Part shown: positions 60,738 through 64,000 of the stretch, piece after piece
Position numbering within the stretch: the first letter of the stretch is position 1
How the letters are laid out: each line of letters starts with the position of its first letter
From: Planifilum fimeticola
GTDB taxonomy: Bacteria > Bacillota > Bacilli > Thermoactinomycetales > DSM-44946
NCBI RefSeq assembly: GCF_003001905.1
Contig: NZ_PVNE01000001.1
Coordinates: forward strand, 62,001 to 126,000
DNA length: 64,000 bases
Direction: 5' to 3'
Position numbers and translations under genes: made by a program
The notes under the pieces: generated by a model
Told to the model about the DNA's origin: nothing
What the model saw: the letters and a program-made list of their open reading frames with translations, nothing else
Databases searched by the model: none

Positions 60738-62418
60738 GTTTTCCCTCCCATCCTCCCACCTCCCTGACTTCGTAATGGTATCCCTGCTCCACGAGGAACA
60801 ACTGACGATGCAGGGCGTATTCCTGATCCAGGGAGTCCCGGGTGACGAGATTGTAAAAATAGGCGCGGTTTTCTCCCCCTTTGGGGCGCAGGATCCGTCC
60901 GAACCGCTGCGCCTCCTCCTGCCGTGATCCGAAGGTTCCCGACACCTGGATGGCCACGTTGGCATCCGGCAAGTCCACGGCAAAGTTGGCCACTTTTGAG
61001 ACCACCAGCACCGGAATCTCCCCGCGCCGAAACCGGTCGAAGAGAAGATCGCGGTTCGCCTGCTTCATCTGGCCGGTAATCAGGGGGATCGAAAGGCGTT
61101 CGGCAATTCTCCGCAGTTGGGAAAGATACTGGCCGATGATCAACACCCGGTCCCTGCGATGCCGATCCAGCAGCTCCTCCAGCACCGGGATTTTTTCGGG
61201 GTTTTCCGCCGCGATCCGGTATTTCTGGCGCTTGGCGGCGTGCATGTAGCGACGTCGCAGCTCGGAGGACATGGGCACCCGAATCTCGATGCATTCGGCC
61301 CTGGCAATCCACCCTTGGCCCTCCAGTTCCTTCCACGGGACGTCGTACCTTTTGGGGCCGATCAGGGAGAACACATCCCCTTCCCTCCCGTCCTCCCGAA
61401 CCAGGGTGGCCGTCAGTCCCAGCCGGCGCTTGGCCTGGAGATCGGCGGTGGCCCGAAAGATCGGCGCGGGCAACAGATGCACTTCGTCATAGATGATCAA
61501 CCCCCAGTTTCGCTGTTGAAACAATTGCATGTGCTCGAAGGCGCCATCCTTTTTCCCGCGATGGGTAAGTATCTGATAAGTGGCCACCGTTACGGGGCGC
61601 ACTTCCTTCCGGTCCCCGGTATATTCCCCCACCCGCTCCGGGGGAAGATCGGTCTTGTCCAGGATCTCTCCGATCCATTGGCGGACCGAGGTGGTGTTGG
61701 TCGTCAAAATCAACGTCGCCTGGCCGACCCGCTCCATCACGGCGAGACCCACCACAGTCTTGCCCGCTCCGCAGGGGAGGACGAAGACACCGCTGCCCCC
61801 GCAGGCGTTGCCCCCTTGATGGAAGGCTTCCACCGCCCGGATCTGATAATCCCGAAGGCGAAAAGGGCGACCCGACCGGCACACCTTGCGGAGGCGGACC
61901 GGAAGCGGTTCCCCCTCGCTGTATCCCGCCACATCCTCCACAGGATATCCGAGCCGCAGAAGCTCCTGTTTCAATTGGCCCCGCCGCTCCGGCGGAACCC
62001 GCAGCCCGTCCCCCTCCCTTCCTTCTCGCAAATATTTCAGGGAGGAGAGACGGAGCACATCATTCTTTACCTCCAAATCCCTAAAGGTGAGGACCAACTC
62101 CCCGTTCCGGTTTTCCAACCGGACCCGTCCGTACCGGGAGACCGTGTCCGCAATTTCCCGCTCCACCGCCGGAGGGAGCGGGAATTTTCCGTACCGGGTG
62201 AGCAGCTCCATCATCTCCGCCGCCTTCATCCCCCTCGCCGCCGCATTCCACAGGGAAAGGGGGGTGATGCGGTAAACATGAACGTATTCCGGACTTTTCA
62301 CCAGCTCGGCGAAGATGGACAAGCGATCGCGGATCTCCTCAAACCGGGGATGGTTCACTTCGAGGAGAACCGTCCGATCGCTCTGTACTACCAGGGGGTT
62401 TTCCGGACGATAGGACAT
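60718..62418 (-). CDS. XPB-type DNA repair helicase
   Basis: A 566-residue SF2 helicase. Residues 1-180 form an XPB N-terminal/damage-recognition-like region. Motif I is GAGKT (217-221), motif II DEVH (311-314), motif III GLTATL and motif VI QEEAQRFGRILRPKG. It unwinds DNA with 3'-5' polarity in known relatives and is linked to nucleotide excision repair in archaea and some bacteria. It is the first gene of a two-gene operon. Confidence 0.9.
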   Translation of the reverse strand: MSYRPENPLVVQSDRTVLLEVNHPRFEEIRDRLSIFAELVKSPEYVHVYRITPLSLWNAAARGMKAAEMMELLTRYGKFPLPPAVEREIADTVSRYGRVRLENRNGELVLTFRDLEVKNDVLRLSSLKYLREGREGDGLRVPPERRGQLKQELLRLGYPVEDVAGYSEGEPLPVRLRKVCRSGRPFRLRDYQIRAVEAFHQGGNACGGSGVFVLPCGAGKTVVGLAVMERVGQATLILTTNTTSVRQWIGEILDKTDLPPERVGEYTGDRKEVRPVTVATYQILTHRGKKDGAFEHMQLFQQRNWGLIIYDEVHLLPAPIFRATADLQAKRRLGLTATLVREDGREGDVFSLIGPKRYDVPWKELEGQGWIARAECIEIRVPMSSELRRRYMHAAKRQKYRIAAENPEKIPVLEELLDRHRRDRVLIIGQYLSQLRRIAERLSIPLITGQMKQANRDLLFDRFRRGEIPVLVVSKVANFAVDLPDANVAIQVSGTFGSRQEEAQRFGRILRPKGGENRAYFYNLVTRDSLDQEYALHRQLFLVEQGYHYEVREVGGWEGKHVSFAD

Positions 62419-62606
62419 GGGACACCCCTTCCCGTTTTCCTCTAGTTTGAACCACCCGGCGGGAAAACATGACCGATCATGCTGCCTTGTGGTAAAATAA
62501 CCAAGACAGCGGTTTTAAAACTTTTTGCAACAATCCGTCCAATCCCTCGCCTGTTAAGTGAGTGGCTTCCGCGAATTGGCAACCGACCTGCACAGGAGGG
62601 AAAGCG

Positions 62607-63098
62607 ATGGCTTTAAGGCAGGTGATACTCATGGGTTGTTTCGCCCTGATTCTCGCCTTTACCGGCTGCGGTTCGGAACCCGACGGAAAGCACGGTTCCC
62701 CCGGAAGCGAAGCTTCTACGGGGACGAATTCCTCCGGGACCCCGGTGGATTTCCAAGAAGAGCCGGTCGAACAACTGCCTGAGGACGTGAAGAAGCACTT
62801 TGACCGATTGACTTCCACTCCCCAGGGAGGCCATGCCACAATCCCCCACGGATCGCGAATCTTCTTGATCGTTTCCGCCGGACAGCGTCCCACGGGAGGA
62901 TATCAGGTCAAGATCACCGATATCCTCCGGAAAGGGGAAACCGTCCACATCTACGCGGAGGAAATCGCTCCCGCCAAAGATTCGATGGTGACCCAGGCCA
63001 TCACATATCCGGCGGCCGTCGTCTCCATCTCCCAAAAAGATGAGGCAAATTACGAATTCCATCTCAAAAAGGCCAGCCCCCCTTCCAACGATCAATAA
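62607..63098 (+). CDS. PrcB-like lipoprotein
   Basis: A 163-residue lipoprotein (lipobox LAFTGC, Cys about residue 21) with a Ser/Gly-rich linker and a C-terminal PrcB-like domain (FLIVSAGQRPTGGYQVKITDI). PrcB-type domains stabilise or inhibit proteases in other bacteria; here the role is unknown. ATG 62607 follows GGAGGG at good spacing. Confidence 0.72.
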   Translation: MALRQVILMGCFALILAFTGCGSEPDGKHGSPGSEASTGTNSSGTPVDFQEEPVEQLPEDVKKHFDRLTSTPQGGHATIPHGSRIFLIVSAGQRPTGGYQVKITDILRKGETVHIYAEEIAPAKDSMVTQAITYPAAVVSISQKDEANYEFHLKKASPPSNDQ

Positions 63099-63150
63099 CA
63101 TGAGGGGCGTGTAACCTCCCTTCTGCACGCGCCCGCCGCCTTCCGAAGGC

Positions 63151-63190
63151 AAGGAAAAGCGCCCCGTGGTGAAACGGGGCGCTTTTCCTT
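63151..63190. terminator. Bidirectional terminator
   Basis: A 16-bp perfect stem AAGGAAAAGCGCCCCG/CGGGGCGCTTTTCCTT with an eight-base loop has T-rich arms on both strands. It ends the lipoprotein gene and the convergent minus-strand unit at 63216. Confidence 0.88.
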
Positions 63191-63215
63191 GACGCCTTTC
63201 TCCGCTGCAGGCAGG

Positions 63216-63392
63216 TCACCGCCGCTCCGGTTCACGTCGCTCCGGTTCACGCCGCTCCGGCTCCGAGTTCGGATCCGGATCCCGGGGAGAGGCGATCTCC
63301 GGTTCCCGCGGAGAAGCGATTTCCGGTTCCCGCGGGGTGTAAATTTCGGGGCCGTCCGGTGAACCGACATCGGGAATTCGCAGTTCGGGCAA
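63216..63392 (-). CDS. Small repeat-rich protein, unknown
   Basis: A 58-residue charged protein built from short repeats: PREPEIAS units followed by a PERRE triple. The TTG start 63392 has AAAGGAGG eight bases upstream. No family recognised. Repeats in the DNA (12- to 15-base near-identical units at 63218-63345) could vary in number. Confidence 0.5.
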   Translation of the reverse strand: MPELRIPDVGSPDGPEIYTPREPEIASPREPEIASPRDPDPNSEPERREPERREPERR

Positions 63393-63441
63393 TGGTCGGG
63401 CCTCCTTTCTTTTCCCCCTATTATGCCCGGCCGCAATCCGC

Positions 63442-63765
63442 TCATGAATGAGACTCCCTCCTGATCCAGGGCACCTCCGGAGAACGGGGGGAGTTCCATT
63501 GCCGCTTCCATTTTTTCCGTACCCCTTTGACGGAACGGGCGCCAGCCGTAAGTGCCGGATACACCGGAGCCATGAATCCCCACGGCATGGACCACCCGAA
63601 CGCGGGAGGTGCCGGAGAAAAGGGATATCCCCCGCAACATCCGCAGGGAGGCTCCGTCGGAATTCCCCAGAACGCCGGGACGCACGGCCATCCCGGGGGA
63701 TAAACCGCGGAAACCCAGGGAACCGCGCCCCGCGGAGCAAATCCTCTTTTGAAGCGATCCGCCAC
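63442..63765 (-). CDS. Pro/Cys/aromatic-rich small protein, possibly spore coat
   Basis: A 107-residue protein with a central segment PPCGCCGGYPFSPAPPAFGW. GGGGAG lies eight bases before GTG 63765. Composition recalls coat or crust proteins; no family recognised. It is followed by the repeat-rich gene on the same strand after 49 bases. Confidence 0.52.
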   Translation of the reverse strand: MADRFKRGFAPRGAVPWVSAVYPPGWPCVPAFWGIPTEPPCGCCGGYPFSPAPPAFGWSMPWGFMAPVYPALTAGARSVKGVRKKWKRQWNSPRSPEVPWIRRESHS

Positions 63766-63773
63766 GATTTCAT

Positions 63774-64000
63774 CTCCCCGCTTACCGATTTTTCTCCTTC
63801 TTCATATCCCCTATTAGAACTATGTCAGGAAGGCCCCGTCCATGACGGGACATACCCCGAAATGACCCTCTGACCAACGGAAGCGAGGGGTGTCGTCGTG
63901 CCGCTGCCTTCCCGCGCGGAGGGCCGATGAAAAAAGCGGCGGTTTGGAACCGGGATATTTCTCTGGTCGCATTGACACCCCATCCGCCCCTTTAATAAAA
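63774..64000. other. Right end of the window, no supported gene
   Basis: The stretch holds the upstream region of the coat-like gene. An 18-codon frame at about 63927 and a TTGACA at 63972-63977 followed by AT-rich bases at the very edge hint at a plus-strand promoter reading out of the window. Confidence 0.3.

Overview
The window comes from an endospore-forming, GC-rich member of the Bacillota, most likely the family Thermoactinomycetaceae or a close relative (inference, no database search). The signs are spore genes (a gamma-type and an alpha/beta-type SASP, a CwlC-like mother-cell amidase, coat-like small proteins), the YlbF/YlbG pair, strong AGGAGG ribosome binding sites, frequent GTG/TTG starts and a MinD/MinE pair. 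No rRNA, tRNA, CRISPR array, prophage or intact insertion sequence was recognised.

Layout. 1-5056 (minus) is the upstream end of a BREX type 3 phage-defence operon, brxF-brxC-pglX, cut by the window edge. 5779-8107 holds a CwlC-like amidase and a secreted M28 aminopeptidase. 8561-14440 is a plus-strand sulfonate operon: TauE-type transporter, cysteine-bearing Rrf2 regulator, YezD, then SsuE-A-D-C-B. 14821-20248 has a two-domain VOC protein, then a glycosidase-like secreted protein translationally coupled to a tandem-duplicated D-Ala-D-Ala carboxypeptidase. 21218-24957 is an ascorbate-type PTS operon led by a PRD regulator. 25134-30676 carries a DegT aminotransferase, a DinB protein, a GH3 beta-glucosidase, thioredoxin and a small membrane protein. 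30936-34937 is a Gld-like ABC transporter operon ending in a DUF4340 gene.

35143-37236 holds the most interesting locus: an XRE-HTH/TPR regulator of the RRNPP type whose 3' end overlaps a 46-codon gene for a secreted pre-propeptide. This is a candidate, apparently self-contained quorum-sensing cassette. It lies between two genes broken by frameshifts (a gamma-glutamylcyclotransferase-like gene and a rhomboid gene). 39658-47246 is housekeeping and spore material: Psd, SASPs, a DUF502 protein, two convergent subtilases and an acyl-CoA synthetase. 47356-52963 has small unknown genes, a double Myb-like protein, MinE/MinD, a DUF1232 protein and a zinc-ribbon protein. 53100-56138 is a rifampin-phosphotransferase/PEP-synthase family gene behind a c-di-AMP (ydaO-type) riboswitch with its own promoter and terminator. 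56167-63765 has an MFS efflux pump with a palindromic operator, YlbG/YlbF, an XPB-type helicase operon, a PrcB-like lipoprotein and two low-complexity small proteins.

Starts were chosen mainly by ribosome binding site spacing, so several are shorter than the longest open frame.
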